Of a stretch of DNA of 64,000 nt, positions 51,376 through 61,386 are shown piece after piece. The number at the start of each line of letters is the position of its first letter. Within the stretch, counting starts at the first letter, position 1. This DNA is from Berryella wangjianweii (GTDB taxonomy: Bacteria > Actinomycetota > Coriobacteriia > Coriobacteriales > Eggerthellaceae), in NCBI GenBank assembly GCA_013201155.1, contig CP053716.1, positions 1,364,001 through 1,428,000 of the forward strand, in the 5' to 3' direction. The notes below the pieces were generated by a model. The model had not been told where the DNA came from. It saw only the letters and a list, made by a program, of their open reading frames with translations, and did no database searches. Both the position numbers and the translations under genes were made by a program.

Positions 51376-51747
51376 ATGAAGACTCGTCCCATGGAGATAG
51401 TGGCATGGCTGCTGCTGATCGTGGCCCCGCTGGTGGTGTACGCCGTGGGGATGCGGATGATCCCCGAGGGCGTTACCGAGGTGCCGCTGCATTGGAACGG
51501 GGCGGGGCAGGTTGATCGATGGGGCGCTCCGTCCGAGATGCTGTTCCTGCCGCTGGTGTTCATGGGCGCCAATGTCCTGCTGGCGCTGGTCTACCTGTTC
51601 GCGGAGAAGCTGTCGCAGATGGGCTTGTTGAACGGAACGGTCAAGGGCGGACGCACGCTGATGCTGTTCATCGGGGTGTTCGACGTCGTGCTGTGCGCGG
51701 GCATCATGGCGTTCGCGATCAGGCAGGCTTTGGAGGCCCTTGGCTAG
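51376..51747 (+). CDS. Small DUF1648-like membrane protein
   Basis: 123 aa from the ATG at 51376 (AAAGGGGA upstream). Three hydrophobic helices at about residues 8-26, 56-78 and 97-117. The segment VPLHWNGAGQVDRWGAPSEMLFLPLVF resembles the DUF1648 pattern (P-x-H-W-n-G-x-x-D-x-[WY]-G) found in SdpI-like immunity and other small membrane proteins. Function is unknown. It starts 65 bp after dxs and converges with the acetyltransferase gene. Confidence 0.75.
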   Translation: MKTRPMEIVAWLLLIVAPLVVYAVGMRMIPEGVTEVPLHWNGAGQVDRWGAPSEMLFLPLVFMGANVLLALVYLFAEKLSQMGLLNGTVKGGRTLMLFIGVFDVVLCAGIMAFAIRQALEALG

Positions 51748-51753
51748 CGGCCG

Positions 51754-52278
51754 CTATCCGAGGTCCTTCTGCATGATGTAGTCGTCCATCACATAGCCTT
51801 GGCCGATGTCGCTCACCACCGCCTCGACCACCCTGAACCCTGTGCCCCGGTATGCGCGGATTCCCAGTTCGTTGCCTTTGTTCACTGTCAGGTACAGGGC
51901 GCTCAGCCCGCGTTCGCGCGCCAGACGCTCGTAGAACTCCACCGTCGTGCGGGCCGTTCCGCGCCCGCGCGCCTCGGGAAGCAGGTAGATCTTCGATATG
52001 AAGAAGCGGCTCGTCGAGGGCTCGGCGCATCCGCCCGTGTAGCCCACTACCTGGCTTTCGGCGGCATCGTCATCGCGTGCTTCGATGAGCCAGTACTCGT
52101 AGCCGTGCAGGGCCATGTCGCGCTCGATGGCCTCAAGCGACTGGAAGCGCTCGACCATGTAGGCTGTCTGGTCTGCGCCGATCAAGGCGGGCCAGTAGCC
52201 GAACCAGATGCGCTTTGCCAGGTGGGATAGCTGCTGTCGCTGTGCGGGGGTAACAACGGGAACGAACGAAACGCTCAT
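51754..52278 (-). CDS. GNAT-family N-acetyltransferase
   Basis: 174 aa from the ATG at 52278 (GAAAGG upstream). GNAT fold: SQVVGYTGGC, FFISKIYLLPEARGRGTARTTVEFYERLARERGL (acetyl-CoA loop, RGRGTA) and LTVNKGNELGIRAYRGTGFRVVE. Close to the PaiA-like polyamine/small-molecule subgroup by its VDDYIMxK-type ending (YVMDDYIMQKDLG). The acceptor substrate is unknown. Lone minus-strand gene. Confidence 0.86.
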   Translation of the reverse strand: MSVSFVPVVTPAQRQQLSHLAKRIWFGYWPALIGADQTAYMVERFQSLEAIERDMALHGYEYWLIEARDDDAAESQVVGYTGGCAEPSTSRFFISKIYLLPEARGRGTARTTVEFYERLARERGLSALYLTVNKGNELGIRAYRGTGFRVVEAVVSDIGQGYVMDDYIMQKDLG

Positions 52279-52943
52279 GTGATGCCTTTCAAGCGGGGCT
52301 GCGTTCAAGCGGTGCCGTGTTCAAGCAGGGATCGTCGTGCGGACGGGATGCCGTTCCTCATGGCGCGGGGTCGTCCGCTCCGAATTCATGAGGAATGCTT
52401 ACCTATTTTAGACCCGGTCCCGGGTGGACAACGAAATGCACATCGTCGCTTCGCGCGCGGCGGGAACGCGGCGCATCCGTCATGCCGCGCGGTGCTGACT
52501 GCATGCTGCAGCCTGGCCTTATGTGTTCAGGCGCGGCCAGGCGCCGCAATGAGGCCCCGCGTGCTGCGTGCCGCCCGCGTATCGTGGCCATCGTGCGCGC
52601 CTCGGCGCCGGCTGAGGATCGCGGCTCAGCCGACCGCCCGGCCGATTCGGCCTGCGTCGCCTTCGTCGGCACGGGAGGGCTGGTCGGTCGAGCGGTTGGG
52701 GAATCTAAGCGCTCGCATGTCGATTGATCGCAGGGATGCCTTCAACGGCAAGGTGACCAGCCATGCAAAACCGTGCGTGTGCTATAGTTTCTGGGCTTGC
52801 GAAGCATCGCAAGCATACGTATTGGCCCCCGAGACATGTTTGTTGCAAGGCCGCAAGGCTACCTCCTGCGTAAGCGAACATGGTAAGTGCACGCAATCAT
52901 TCATGTTGACGGGTCCCCGGAAGAACGTTGAAAGGGGTCCGTT
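52279..52943. other. 665-bp region before rpsA
   Basis: The first ~450 bp hold the acetyltransferase upstream region and GC-rich sequence with no supportable gene. The last 165 bp carry the rpsA promoter and a structured leader. Confidence 0.6.
52780..52813 (+). promoter_or_regulatory. rpsA extended -10 promoter and 5' leader hairpin
   Basis: TG-C-TATAGT at 52780-52788 is an extended -10. Directly after the expected start site, CTTGCGA-AGCA-TCGCAAG (52796-52813) forms a perfect 7-bp hairpin at the 5' end of a ~150-nt leader. S1 is autoregulated by its leader in enterobacteria; whether that applies here is unknown. Confidence 0.5.
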
Positions 52944-54158
52944 TTGACCGACATCAAGAATCCGTCAGTCATCGACTTCAGCGACATCTCCGATGAGGAG
53001 ATGAACGCGCTCATCGATGGCACGCTCACCGAGTTCGACGAGGGCGACCTGGTCGATGGCACGATCGTCAAGATCGAGCGCGATGAGGTGCTGGTTGACA
53101 TCGGCTTCAAGAGCGAGGGCGTCATTCCCTCCCGCGAGCTGTCCATCCGCAAGGACGCAGATCCCAGCGACCTGGTTGCCGTAGGCGACAAGATCGAGGC
53201 CCTGGTCCTGATGAAGGAGGACAAGGACGGTCGTCTGATCCTGTCGAAGAAGCGTGCCGAGTACGAGCGCGCCTGGATTTCGGTCGAGGAGAAGTTCAAG
53301 GCCGGCGAGCCTGTTTCGGGCGAGGTCATCGAGGTGGTCAAGGGCGGCCTGATCCTGGACATCGGCCTGCGCGGCTTCCTGCCCGCATCGCTGGTTGACC
53401 TGCGCCGCGTGAAGGATCTTGACATGTATCTGGGCACCGAGCTGGAGGCCCGCATCATCGAGATGGATCGCAATCGCAACAACGTGGTGCTGTCGCGTCG
53501 CGTGCTGCTGGAAGAGGGCCGCAAGAACGAGCGTGCCGAGATTCTCACCAAGCTCACCAAGGGCATGCGCCTGAAGGGCGCCGTGTCCTCGATCGTCGAT
53601 TTCGGCGCCTTCGTGGACCTGGGCGGCATCGACGGCCTGGTGCACATCTCCGAGCTGTCCTGGAACCACGTGAACCATCCCTCCGAGGTCGTGAAGGTGG
53701 GCCAGGAGGTAGAGGTCGAGGTACTGGACGTCGATCTGCAGCGTGAGCGCATCTCGCTGGGTCTGAAGCAGACCATGCCGGATCCGTGGGTGAAGCTGGT
53801 GGAGTCGTACCCCGTGGGCTCGATCGTGGATGGCAAGGTTACCAAGGTCGTGCCGTTCGGTGCCTTCGTGGCGCTGGGCGAGAGCACCGAGGGCCTGGTG
53901 CACATCTCCGAGATGGCTCCGCGCCACATCGAGACGCCTGCTCAGGTTGTGAAGGTGGGCAACGAGGTCAAGGTGAAGGTGATGGAGATCAACCCCGAGC
54001 GTCGCCGCATCTCCCTGTCGATGAAGGCCGCAGCTGCCGAGCTGGGCATCGAGATCGAGATCGACGAGTCGGTTCAGGTTGAGGAGCGTCCCGCTCGCAA
54101 GCGCACCGAGCGCGCCGAGAAGCCTGCGGCTGAGGCCGAGGCTCCTGCTGCCGAGTAG
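52944..54158 (+). CDS. rpsA: 30S ribosomal protein S1
   Basis: 404 aa. TTG start at 52944 with GAAAGGGG 7 nt upstream; no better start lies nearby. Four S1 RNA-binding domains at about residues 35-105, 120-190, 205-275 and 290-360, each with the G-x-V-x-x-V...G-x-[FL]-V...G-L-V-H-x-S-E pattern ([19 protein letters not shown] and [20 protein letters not shown] are the clearest). Shorter than the six-domain Proteobacterial S1, as usual for Gram-positive forms. The acidic/basic C-tail ends in Ala/Glu repeats. It promotes mRNA binding and unfolding on the 30S subunit. Confidence 0.95.
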   Translation: MTDIKNPSVIDFSDISDEEMNALIDGTLTEFDEGDLVDGTIVKIERDEVLVDIGFKSEGVIPSRELSIRKDADPSDLVAVGDKIEALVLMKEDKDGRLILSKKRAEYERAWISVEEKFKAGEPVSGEVIEVVKGGLILDIGLRGFLPASLVDLRRVKDLDMYLGTELEARIIEMDRNRNNVVLSRRVLLEEGRKNERAEILTKLTKGMRLKGAVSSIVDFGAFVDLGGIDGLVHISELSWNHVNHPSEVVKVGQEVEVEVLDVDLQRERISLGLKQTMPDPWVKLVESYPVGSIVDGKVTKVVPFGAFVALGESTEGLVHISEMAPRHIETPAQVVKVGNEVKVKVMEINPERRRISLSMKAAAAELGIEIEIDESVQVEERPARKRTERAEKPAAEAEAPAAE

Positions 54159-54192
54159 TCGCCTCCCGCTCATATCGCGAACGCGAACGTAT

Positions 54193-54217
54193 CGAGGGCC
54201 CGCAGTGCGGGCCCTCG
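54193..54217 (+). terminator. Terminator hairpin after rpsA
   Basis: Perfect CGAGGGCCCGC/GCGGGCCCTCG stem with AGT loop, followed by TTGTGTG. Confidence 0.72.
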
Positions 54218-54258
54218 TTGTGTGCGGGGTGCTTGATGGCTGACGGCTCGGGAGATTC

Positions 54259-56265
54259 CTATGCGGTCTGGGCGGCCGGGGCGCTCTCGGGGGTTTCCGC
54301 AGGTGCGTCGTCCTGCGCCGACTCCGTCGGCTGGTCGCTGGCGGCGGAGCCCTCCTGCGCACCACCTTCGGCTTCCTCCTTGGCCTCCGGCTCAGGCGTG
54401 GGCTCGGGGCGCTCGGGCAGGAAGTCGGCTACCGACTGTCGCACCAGTTCAACATAGGCGTGGGCCCCCGCTTCGGACAGGTGCGTGCCGTCGCCGTCGA
54501 ACCAGTCGCCGTGCGCTGCGCTGGCCCCGTACCAGTCGATCAGCGCTGCGTTGGGGTAGCGCTGCACGGCGGCGGCCAGCGTGGCGTTCACATTGGCCTG
54601 CCAGTCGGTTCGGGATCGCGTGTTCACGAACCACACCATGCGCCCAGGCCCCACGCTCTCCATGAACGCGTCGATGTTCTCGTTGGTGACGTAGCCGTTG
54701 GTGCCCAGGGCCACCACCACGATGCTACCCACCGTTCCCGCCTGCCTGTAAGGCTCGTAGAAGCTGTTCACGCCATAGAACTGCCTGTTCACGGCAGCGT
54801 CGAGCATGCCGTGGGGGAATGCCTTGCGAAAGGCGGGCACCGCGCGCACCGACACCGAGTCGCCAAGCATCAGGATGTCGTACACGCCCTCGCGCGCCTC
54901 GGCGCGATAGAAGCCAGGCTCGCGGTCGGCATCCGGGTCGCCGTCGGCGCTTTCTTCGCCGCCCGTGCCCTCAAGCTCGGCGCCCGCCTGCACGCCGCCG
55001 GCTTCCTCGGCCTGCTTCAGCAGGTCGGCGCCCTCCAGGGCGTTCGTGTCGGGCACCAGGGTCAGACCGCCCACCGCGATGGCGAGGGTCAGCGTGCCGC
55101 CCACGGTGTAGGGCAGGTGCGCGCGTGCCCAGGTGCGCACGCCGGCCACGCCCTCGCCCACTACCGCGCGCACGTCGCTCAGCGTCATGCGGCGCAGGGG
55201 GTTCTCCACGTAGGCGTACGACACATGCGCCATGCCCACCATCAGCGCGACCTGCAGCGGCGCGAGCCACCAGGCCACCCCGTCGGCGGTGTTTCCCGGC
55301 GTGGTCAGCAGCAGCAGGGGGTAATGCCACAGGTACAGCGAGTAGCTGCGCTTGCCCAGCCAGGTAAGGGGAGCGGCGCCCAGCAGGCGCCCCAGCATGC
55401 TCTGCGGATGCACGATGCAGGCCATGAGCAGGGCGGTCAGCACCGAGCACAGCAGCAGGCCGCCGCGATACAGGAAGGGCGAGAAGCCGTCGGCGAACAT
55501 CACCAGCAGCACCAGGCCTGCCAGCGAGGCTGCGCCCACGCCGTCCAGCGCCAGGCGCCCGATGCCGTCCAGCGCCTGATGCGCCCTTTCGTCCAGCTTG
55601 GGGTAGGGCCATGCGAAGGCCAGCATCACGCCGATCAGCAGCGAGAACGCGCGCGTGTCGGTGCCGTAGTACACGCGCGAGGGGTCGGCTTCGGGTGAGA
55701 ACAGCAGCGCCATCAGCACCGCCGATACCAGGGCGGCGATGGCGCAGCCCTTGGCCATCGACGATTTCCGCACACCGCGCTTCACCAGGAAGAACAGCAG
55801 CAGGGGCCATATCAGGTAGAACTGCTCCTCGATTGCCAGCGACCACGTGTGGGCCAGGGGCGACGGAGCGCCCAGGGCGTCGAAGTACGATACGTTGTGC
55901 AGGATCTGCCACCAGTTGTTGAAGAACAGCAGGGTGGGCAGCGCGTCGGGTCGCAGCTTGGTGAGCAGGGCGTGATTGAACAGGGCGCAAAGGGCCGCCG
56001 TGCCTATGATGGTGAACACCACGGCGGGCACGATGCGCTTCACGCGGCGCACCCAGAAGTCCTTCAGGTCGATCGTGCCGGTAGCCTCCACCTCGGCGAT
56101 CAGCAGCGTGGTGATCAGGTAGCCTGACAGCACGAAGAACATCGTCACGCCCAGAAGCCCGCCCACAGCGAAGGGGGCGTTCAGGTGGTAGGCCACCACG
56201 GCGATGACGGCAAATGCCCGCAGGCCGTCAAGCGATGCGACGTAGCGGGTTTTCGGACGGGACAT
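54259..56265 (-). CDS. OatA-like membrane O-acyltransferase with SGNH domain
   Basis: 668 aa; AGGAG before the ATG at 56265. N-terminal acyltransferase-3 domain (about residues 1-370, ~10-11 helices): YVASLDGLRAFAVIAVVAYHLN (catalytic His), GVTMFFVLSGYLITTLL, HTWSLAIEEQFYLIWP, GKRSYSLYLWHYPLLLL. After a helix and linker, an extracellular SGNH hydrolase-type domain (about 460-615): DILMLGDSVSVRAVP (Ser), VVVALGTNGYV (Asn) and DGTHLSEAGAHAYV (Asp/His). This two-domain plan is that of OatA, which acetylates peptidoglycan muramic acid and gives lysozyme resistance. The Glu/Pro/Ala-rich C-tail is extra. Single gene, divergent from coaE. Confidence 0.92.
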   Translation of the reverse strand: MSRPKTRYVASLDGLRAFAVIAVVAYHLNAPFAVGGLLGVTMFFVLSGYLITTLLIAEVEATGTIDLKDFWVRRVKRIVPAVVFTIIGTAALCALFNHALLTKLRPDALPTLLFFNNWWQILHNVSYFDALGAPSPLAHTWSLAIEEQFYLIWPLLLFFLVKRGVRKSSMAKGCAIAALVSAVLMALLFSPEADPSRVYYGTDTRAFSLLIGVMLAFAWPYPKLDERAHQALDGIGRLALDGVGAASLAGLVLLVMFADGFSPFLYRGGLLLCSVLTALLMACIVHPQSMLGRLLGAAPLTWLGKRSYSLYLWHYPLLLLTTPGNTADGVAWWLAPLQVALMVGMAHVSYAYVENPLRRMTLSDVRAVVGEGVAGVRTWARAHLPYTVGGTLTLAIAVGGLTLVPDTNALEGADLLKQAEEAGGVQAGAELEGTGGEESADGDPDADREPGFYRAEAREGVYDILMLGDSVSVRAVPAFRKAFPHGMLDAAVNRQFYGVNSFYEPYRQAGTVGSIVVVALGTNGYVTNENIDAFMESVGPGRMVWFVNTRSRTDWQANVNATLAAAVQRYPNAALIDWYGASAAHGDWFDGDGTHLSEAGAHAYVELVRQSVADFLPERPEPTPEPEAKEEAEGGAQEGSAASDQPTESAQDDAPAETPESAPAAQTA

Positions 56266-56364
56266 TCAGGCTCCTGATTCAAATGGGGAACGGGCAAAGT
56301 GTACGACAAAACACCACGTGTTGGTGCGGATCGGTAAGGGAAATGATGGATTACGCGAGGAGCT

Positions 56365-56377
56365 TATACTAATTATC
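56365..56377. promoter_or_regulatory. AT-rich divergent promoter segment between oatA-like gene and coaE
   Basis: Within an unusually AT-rich 40-bp island, TATACT (56365-56370) faces coaE and GATAAT (complement of 56372-56377) faces the acyltransferase gene. Both are -10-like; -35 elements are not convincing. Confidence 0.4.
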
Positions 56378-56492
56378 TAAAGTTAATTTTAGGTGCCCGC
56401 CCCCGTGGCCGCACAGCCGTTTCGTGCGGCCCTCCTTGCGCGCAGCGTGTATGATGAGCTGAGGAAACAAGCGTGAAAAGCGAGGGAGCGCG

Positions 56493-57095
56493 ATGCGGAA
56501 GGTGCTGGTGATCGGCGGCATGGGCGCGGGCAAGTCAACCGTGCGCGGGGTGCTGGCCCAGGACGGCGTGCCCGCAGTCGATCTGGACGCATTGGGCCAC
56601 GAGGCCCTGGAGCTGCCCGAGGTGCGCGCCGCCCTGGCGGATTGCTTCGGGCCTGAGGTGCTGGATGCGGCGGGTCGGGTGAGCCGCGCGACGCTGGCCT
56701 CCCGCGCGTTCGCGTCTTCCCAGGCCACCGGGCGTCTGCAGGCAATCACCTGGCCGACCATCGGGCGCTTGCTGGGCGCGCGCCTGGATGCATGGGAGGC
56801 GGCGGGGCATCGCGTCGTTGTGGTGGAGCATTCGGCCCTGCGCGATCGCGATGACCCCCTGGCTTGCGATGCCGACGTCATCGTGGCCGTGCTGGCCCCC
56901 GTCGAGCAGCGCGTGGCGCGCGCGGTGGCCGCGGGGTGGCCCGAGCGGGAGGTGCGCCGGCGCATCGCCGCGCAGATCGGCGACGAGCAGCGGGCGTGCC
57001 TGGCCGACGTGGTTTTCAACAACACCGGAACACCCGCGCAGCTGGCCGCCCAGGTGCGCACGTGGTGGCATCATTACCAGGCTGAGCGCGGGTAG
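56493..57095 (+). CDS. coaE: Dephospho-CoA kinase
   Basis: 200 aa. VLVIGGMGAGKSTVRGVLA (Walker A), VDLDALGHEAL, VVVEHSALRD and VFNNTGTPAQLAAQVRTWW (the family's C-terminal Asn-Asn-x-Gly motif). Catalyses the last step of coenzyme A synthesis, phosphorylating the ribose 3'-OH. The coaE-uvrB order recurs in actinobacterial genomes. Sequence is somewhat divergent (VEHSAL instead of the usual DxPLL), so the assignment is good but not absolute. Confidence 0.85.
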   Translation: MRKVLVIGGMGAGKSTVRGVLAQDGVPAVDLDALGHEALELPEVRAALADCFGPEVLDAAGRVSRATLASRAFASSQATGRLQAITWPTIGRLLGARLDAWEAAGHRVVVVEHSALRDRDDPLACDADVIVAVLAPVEQRVARAVAAGWPEREVRRRIAAQIGDEQRACLADVVFNNTGTPAQLAAQVRTWWHHYQAERG

Positions 57096-57164
57096 CCGCA
57101 TGCGGGCCGCCCGACTTCGGGCGATGCCGCGCATTCGCAGGCTTGTCAGGCGAAAGGAGGGGCC

Positions 57165-59315
57165 GTGGCCCACTTGTCGAACATCGAGGGAGCCGCCATG
57201 GAGGGAAAGCTTCCCGAGGTGAGGCTTGCCTCCACGCCGTTCAGGGTGGAGTCGCCCTTCCAGCCTGCGGGCGACCAGCCTCAGGCCATCGAGGCCCTGG
57301 CGCGCAACATCGAGGAGGGCGTGCGCTACCAGACCCTCCTGGGCGTTACCGGCTCGGGCAAGACCTTCACCATGGCCAAGACCATCGAGGCCGTTCAGCG
57401 GCCCACGTTGGTGATGGCCCCCAACAAGACCCTTGCGGCCCAGCTGGCGGCCGAGCTGAAGGAGTTCCTGCCCCATAATTCGGTGGTCTACTTCGTCTCG
57501 TACTACGACTACTACCAGCCCGAGGCCTACGTGCCCTCGTCCGATACGTTCATCGAGAAGGACGCCTCGATCAACGAGGAGGTCGAGAAGCTGCGCCACG
57601 CCGCCACGTCGGCGCTGCTGTCGCGGCGCGACTGCGTGGTGGTGGCCTCGGTTTCGTGCATCTACGGCATCGGCAGCCCCATGGACTACGCCGGCATGGC
57701 GGTGTTTCTGGACACCCAGAAGCAGATGGATCGCGACGACGTGATGCGCGACCTGATCGAGATCCAGTACGACCGCAACGACTACGAGCTGTCGCGCGGC
57801 ACCTTCCGCGTGCGCGGCGATTCGCTGGATGTGTTCCCGCCGTACGCCGACAATCCCATCCGCGTGGAGTTCTGGGGCGACGAGGTGGAGTCGATCGCCG
57901 AGGTGGACCTGCTTACCGGTGAGCAGCTGGCCACGTACGAGGCTCTGCCCGTGTGGCCGGCCTCGCACTACGTGACCGCGCGACCCAAGATGGAGCGCGC
58001 CCTTGGCAGCATTCGCGACGAGCTTCAGCAGCGCCTGCAGAGCTTTCGCGAGAACGGCAAGCTGCTCGAGGCCGAGCGACTGGAGATGCGCGTGAGCTAC
58101 GACCTTGAGATGCTGGAGACGATGGGCTTCTGCTCGGGCATCGAGAACTACTCGCGTCACCTGGATGGACGTCAGCCCGGTGAGCCGCCCTACACGCTGA
58201 TCGACTACTTCCCGCGCGACTTCGTGTGCATCATCGACGAAAGCCACGTGACCGTGCCGCAGATTCGCGGCATGCACGAGGGCGACCGCTCGCGCAAGGT
58301 CACCCTGGCCGAGCACGGGTTTCGCCTGCCCAGCTGCCTGGACAACCGTCCGCTGCGCTTCGACGAGTTCGAGGAGCGTGTCCCGCAGTTCGTGTACGTG
58401 TCGGCCACGCCCGGCGATTACGAGAAGCGCGTCAGCCAGCGCCAGGTGGAGCAGATCATTCGTCCCACGGGCCTGCTTGACCCGCAGATCGCGGTGCGCC
58501 CCGTGGCCTCGCAGATCGACGACATCATCGACGAGGCCCGCGCGCGCGTGGAGCGCGGCGAGCGCACGCTGATCACCACGCTGACGAAGAAGATGGCCGA
58601 AGACCTGACCGACCATCTGCTTGACCAGGGAATTCGCACCCGCTACATGCATTCGGACATCGCCACGCTGGAACGCGTCGAGATCCTGCGCGACCTGCGC
58701 ATGGGCAAGTTCGACGTGCTGGTGGGCATCAACCTGCTGCGCGAGGGCCTGGACCTTCCCGAAGTGTCGCTGGTGGCGATTCTGGACGCCGACAAGGAGG
58801 GCTTCCTGCGCAACCATCGCTCGCTGATCCAGACGATCGGCCGCGCGGCCCGCAACGTGTCGGGCGAGGTGATCATGTACGCCAACAAGGTCACCGACTC
58901 CATGCGCCTGGCGATCGACGAGACGCAGCGTCGCCGCGCCATCCAGACGGCCTACAACGAAGAGCACGGCATTCAGCCTCAGACGGTGCGCAAGGCGATC
59001 AGCGACATCATGAGCTACGTGACCGAGGCGGCGGAGGGCGTGAGCGCCGAGGACATCAACCGCGAGCTGGCCGAGCTTTCGCGCGAAGAGGTGCTGCGGA
59101 TCGTGTCGAGCATGGAAGACCAGATGGCCGAAGCGTCCACCAGCATGGACTTCGAAGAGGCCGCGCGCCTGCGCGACCAGATCGTGAAGCTGCGCTCGCA
59201 GTTCGAGGGCACCACCGAGGAGGATGCGCTGGCGGGACTGAAGAAGACGGCTCGCAAGGGAAGCGCCTTCGGCAACCGCAAGCACGCCGCCTACGGGTCG
59301 AGTCGTCGCAGCTAG
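57165..59315 (+). CDS. uvrB: Excinuclease ABC subunit B
   Basis: 716 aa from a GTG at 57165 that follows AAAGGAGG by 4 nt; an ATG at 57198 with GAGGGAG may be the true start (705 aa). Helicase-like damage verifier of nucleotide excision repair. Seen: [27 protein letters not shown] (Walker A), [24 protein letters not shown] (beta-hairpin that clamps DNA), [13 protein letters not shown] (DE box), [51 protein letters not shown] and the C-terminal UvrC-binding coiled coil ([17 protein letters not shown]). Standard length. Confidence 0.97.
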   Translation: MAHLSNIEGAAMEGKLPEVRLASTPFRVESPFQPAGDQPQAIEALARNIEEGVRYQTLLGVTGSGKTFTMAKTIEAVQRPTLVMAPNKTLAAQLAAELKEFLPHNSVVYFVSYYDYYQPEAYVPSSDTFIEKDASINEEVEKLRHAATSALLSRRDCVVVASVSCIYGIGSPMDYAGMAVFLDTQKQMDRDDVMRDLIEIQYDRNDYELSRGTFRVRGDSLDVFPPYADNPIRVEFWGDEVESIAEVDLLTGEQLATYEALPVWPASHYVTARPKMERALGSIRDELQQRLQSFRENGKLLEAERLEMRVSYDLEMLETMGFCSGIENYSRHLDGRQPGEPPYTLIDYFPRDFVCIIDESHVTVPQIRGMHEGDRSRKVTLAEHGFRLPSCLDNRPLRFDEFEERVPQFVYVSATPGDYEKRVSQRQVEQIIRPTGLLDPQIAVRPVASQIDDIIDEARARVERGERTLITTLTKKMAEDLTDHLLDQGIRTRYMHSDIATLERVEILRDLRMGKFDVLVGINLLREGLDLPEVSLVAILDADKEGFLRNHRSLIQTIGRAARNVSGEVIMYANKVTDSMRLAIDETQRRRAIQTAYNEEHGIQPQTVRKAISDIMSYVTEAAEGVSAEDINRELAELSREEVLRIVSSMEDQMAEASTSMDFEEAARLRDQIVKLRSQFEGTTEEDALAGLKKTARKGSAFGNRKHAAYGSSRRS

Positions 59316-59369
59316 GCGTGGTGCCGTTGGCGTGCGGGCGTCGGGGCCGCGGTCGTCCGCGACTGCGGC

Positions 59370-60257
59370 CTATGGCGTGGGGGGCGTGATGCGCTCGTCA
59401 AGCAGCTGCAGGTCGGCGCGGGCGACCAGGGCGGCCAGGCGTACGACGCGGGCATAGAAGTCGTCGTCCTGCGCTTCCATGAGGTCAGCCGCGCGGTCGA
59501 ACCAGGCGCCATGGCGCCTGAGGAACGCGTGCGCGAAGCGGTCGCGCGCGTCCTGATCGCCGCGCGCGGTGCCCTCGCTGGCGCCCGGATGCCGCAGGAA
59601 GGCCAGGAAGGCCAGTTCGCAGCCAAGGAAATCGTCGCGCATCGCGCTGGGCGCCAGCGAGTGCGTCAGGGAGGCCGGCTGAAATCCCGCCTGGTCGTAC
59701 AGGGTGCGCACGTGCGCGGTGAGCCGTCCTTCGCGCGGCCCCCAGGCGATGCGTCCGTGCGCTCCGGCGGTTTCGGCGCCGGTCACGCAGCCTTCCGCCA
59801 GCGGGATGAACACGCCGGTGGTGGGCACCAGAAAGCGGTCGTAGAATCGCTGCTCAAGCCAAGTCAGGTCGGTTGGCTGGTCCGCGGGCGGGGCCGACGG
59901 CTCCGGTCGTCGCGCATGCCGGCCGAGGCTCTCTCGCTCGATGGGCTTCTCTTCCCCCGATTCCCCTGGAGCTTCGCCCCCCCCGTGCGGGAAGGGGCGC
60001 CCCAGCAGCTCGGCTGCCTGGTATACGTCGGCTGCGATCGGGGCATCGGGCGTGCGCAGCAGGGCGGCGGCCAGGGTGTCGTACAGGGCGGCGATGCCTC
60101 GGTCGATCCGCGTGTCCGCGAGGCCTTGCCGTGCGCCTGCGTTCGCGTGCGGCGGGATGGCCGCGGTGCTGCGGGTCGGGTCGGCGGCCTGCGCCGATGA
60201 GGGAAGCGGTGCGTGATCGCAGGTGGCTTGCACGGCTTTGCTGGCGGTGGCATGCAT
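59370..60257 (-). CDS. TorD/DmsD-family chaperone for the molybdoenzyme
   Basis: 295 aa from the ATG at 60257 (AAGAGGAG upstream). The first ~50 and an internal ~45 residues (about 115-150) are low complexity; the rest is the all-helical TorD fold: GIAALYDTLAAALLRTPDAP, LTWLEQRFYDRFLVPTTGVFIPLAEGCV, HVRTLYDQAGFQPASL, DFLGCELAFLAFL and RFAHAFLRRHGAWFDRAADLMEAQDDDFYARVVRLAALV. The DxFYxRFxVP-type motif and the Glu in GCELAFLAFL are family hallmarks. It binds the Tat signal and helps insert the cofactor of the catalytic subunit. Lies 202 bp after the NrfD-like gene. Confidence 0.88.
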   Translation of the reverse strand: MHATASKAVQATCDHAPLPSSAQAADPTRSTAAIPPHANAGARQGLADTRIDRGIAALYDTLAAALLRTPDAPIAADVYQAAELLGRPFPHGGGEAPGESGEEKPIERESLGRHARRPEPSAPPADQPTDLTWLEQRFYDRFLVPTTGVFIPLAEGCVTGAETAGAHGRIAWGPREGRLTAHVRTLYDQAGFQPASLTHSLAPSAMRDDFLGCELAFLAFLRHPGASEGTARGDQDARDRFAHAFLRRHGAWFDRAADLMEAQDDDFYARVVRLAALVARADLQLLDERITPPTP

Positions 60258-60403
60258 GGGGTCTCCTCTTTGCGGAAGCTTCGGTGTTCGCCTGTTCGGA
60301 CTGCGGAGGGAAGCGCGAGCACGCGCTCGCCTGGTCGGGGCGAAGCGCAGGTCGGGCGTCGAGAGCCGCAGAGGCGCTCGGCCTGCGCCATGCGCTTGCA
60401 ACC

Positions 60404-60433
60404 GACCCGGGGCGGGGAAGGGCGCCCCGGGTC
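60404..60433 (-). terminator. Strong hairpin between the NrfD-like and TorD-like genes
   Basis: Perfect 11-bp stem GACCCGGGGCG/CGCCCCGGGTC with an 8-nt loop. No U-tract on the minus strand, so it may be a processing or differential-expression element rather than a full terminator. Confidence 0.5.
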
Positions 60434-60459
60434 GAGGGGGGAGGGGATGTCCCGCAGGG

Positions 60460-61386
60460 CTACCCCGCGAAGGTGACGGGGATGGCGGCCATCACCACCA
60501 GGTAGCGCAGCATGAAGCCGCCCACCAGCACGCACGCCTTCTCGGCCAGGGCCAGCGCCCTCGCGCGGCCTGCGGGGGCCTCGGCGGTCGCTCCCGCACC
60601 CGCACCCGCACCGCTCGCTGCGGGCGACGAGGCGCCGCGCATCTCGGCCAGCGACAGCGCCACCGGCATCAGCAGGCCGATCGCTACCAGCCCCACCCAG
60701 AAGGCCGGGGCGAAGGCGCCGCTTATCAGGTTGCTCACCGTGGCCTGGGCCGCTGCGGCGGCCGCGCCCGTGGTGCCGCTGGTAACCAGCAGCAGGGCTG
60801 CTACCAGCACGGCCTCCACGACGGGCAGCACAAGCCCCGCCTTCCGGGCAACCTTCAGGCGACGCGCCTGATCGGAGGCCGTCACCTGGGTGGCCAGCGC
60901 CACGGCGGCGAATCCGGTGGATGCCGCCGACACGGCGAACAGCGGGGGCAGCACGACCATGCTCCACAGGGGGAAGGCCACCTGCGCGTCGCCCAGCAGC
61001 ACGCCGGTGTAGCCGGCCACGCACAGGGCCAGGACGATGCCGACCACGTCAAGCGCGGCGGGCACGCGTCGCTTCATCAGCGTCAGCAGCAGGGCCAGGC
61101 CCGATGCGACCACGAAGGCGCACAGGATCAGCACGCCCCAGGCCATCACCGACTGCAGGTTTGCTACCAGGCCGAAGAAGCGCAGGGGGTTCATCAGCCC
61201 GGCGCGTGCGTCGAACACCAGCAGCAGGATGCCCACCATGACGGCCGCAGGGCCCAGCACGCAGCCGGCAAGCGACGCGGCGGGTGCGTCCACCTTGGTC
61301 AGACGCACCAGGGCTCCCAGGGCGAAGGCTCCGGCGCCCACTCCCGCCAGAAACAGATAGGCGGCGATCAGCTCATCCCAGATCAT
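60460..61386 (-). CDS. NrfD/PsrC-type membrane anchor subunit
   Basis: 308 aa; ATGA overlap with the ferredoxin-subunit gene. About nine hydrophobic helices: IAAYLFLAGVGAGAFALGALV (helix 1), VMVGILLLVFDARAGLMNPLRFFGLV, SVMAWGVLILCAFVVAS, GVLLGDAQVAFPLWSMVVLPPLFAVSAASTGFA and so on. NrfD-family subunits oxidise menaquinol and pass electrons to the iron-sulfur subunit in complex iron-sulfur molybdoenzymes. An Ala/Gly-rich insert (about residues 250-280) is present before the last helix. Third gene of the operon. Confidence 0.9.
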   Translation of the reverse strand: MIWDELIAAYLFLAGVGAGAFALGALVRLTKVDAPAASLAGCVLGPAAVMVGILLLVFDARAGLMNPLRFFGLVANLQSVMAWGVLILCAFVVASGLALLLTLMKRRVPAALDVVGIVLALCVAGYTGVLLGDAQVAFPLWSMVVLPPLFAVSAASTGFAAVALATQVTASDQARRLKVARKAGLVLPVVEAVLVAALLLVTSGTTGAAAAAAQATVSNLISGAFAPAFWVGLVAIGLLMPVALSLAEMRGASSPAASGAGAGAGATAEAPAGRARALALAEKACVLVGGFMLRYLVVMAAIPVTFAG

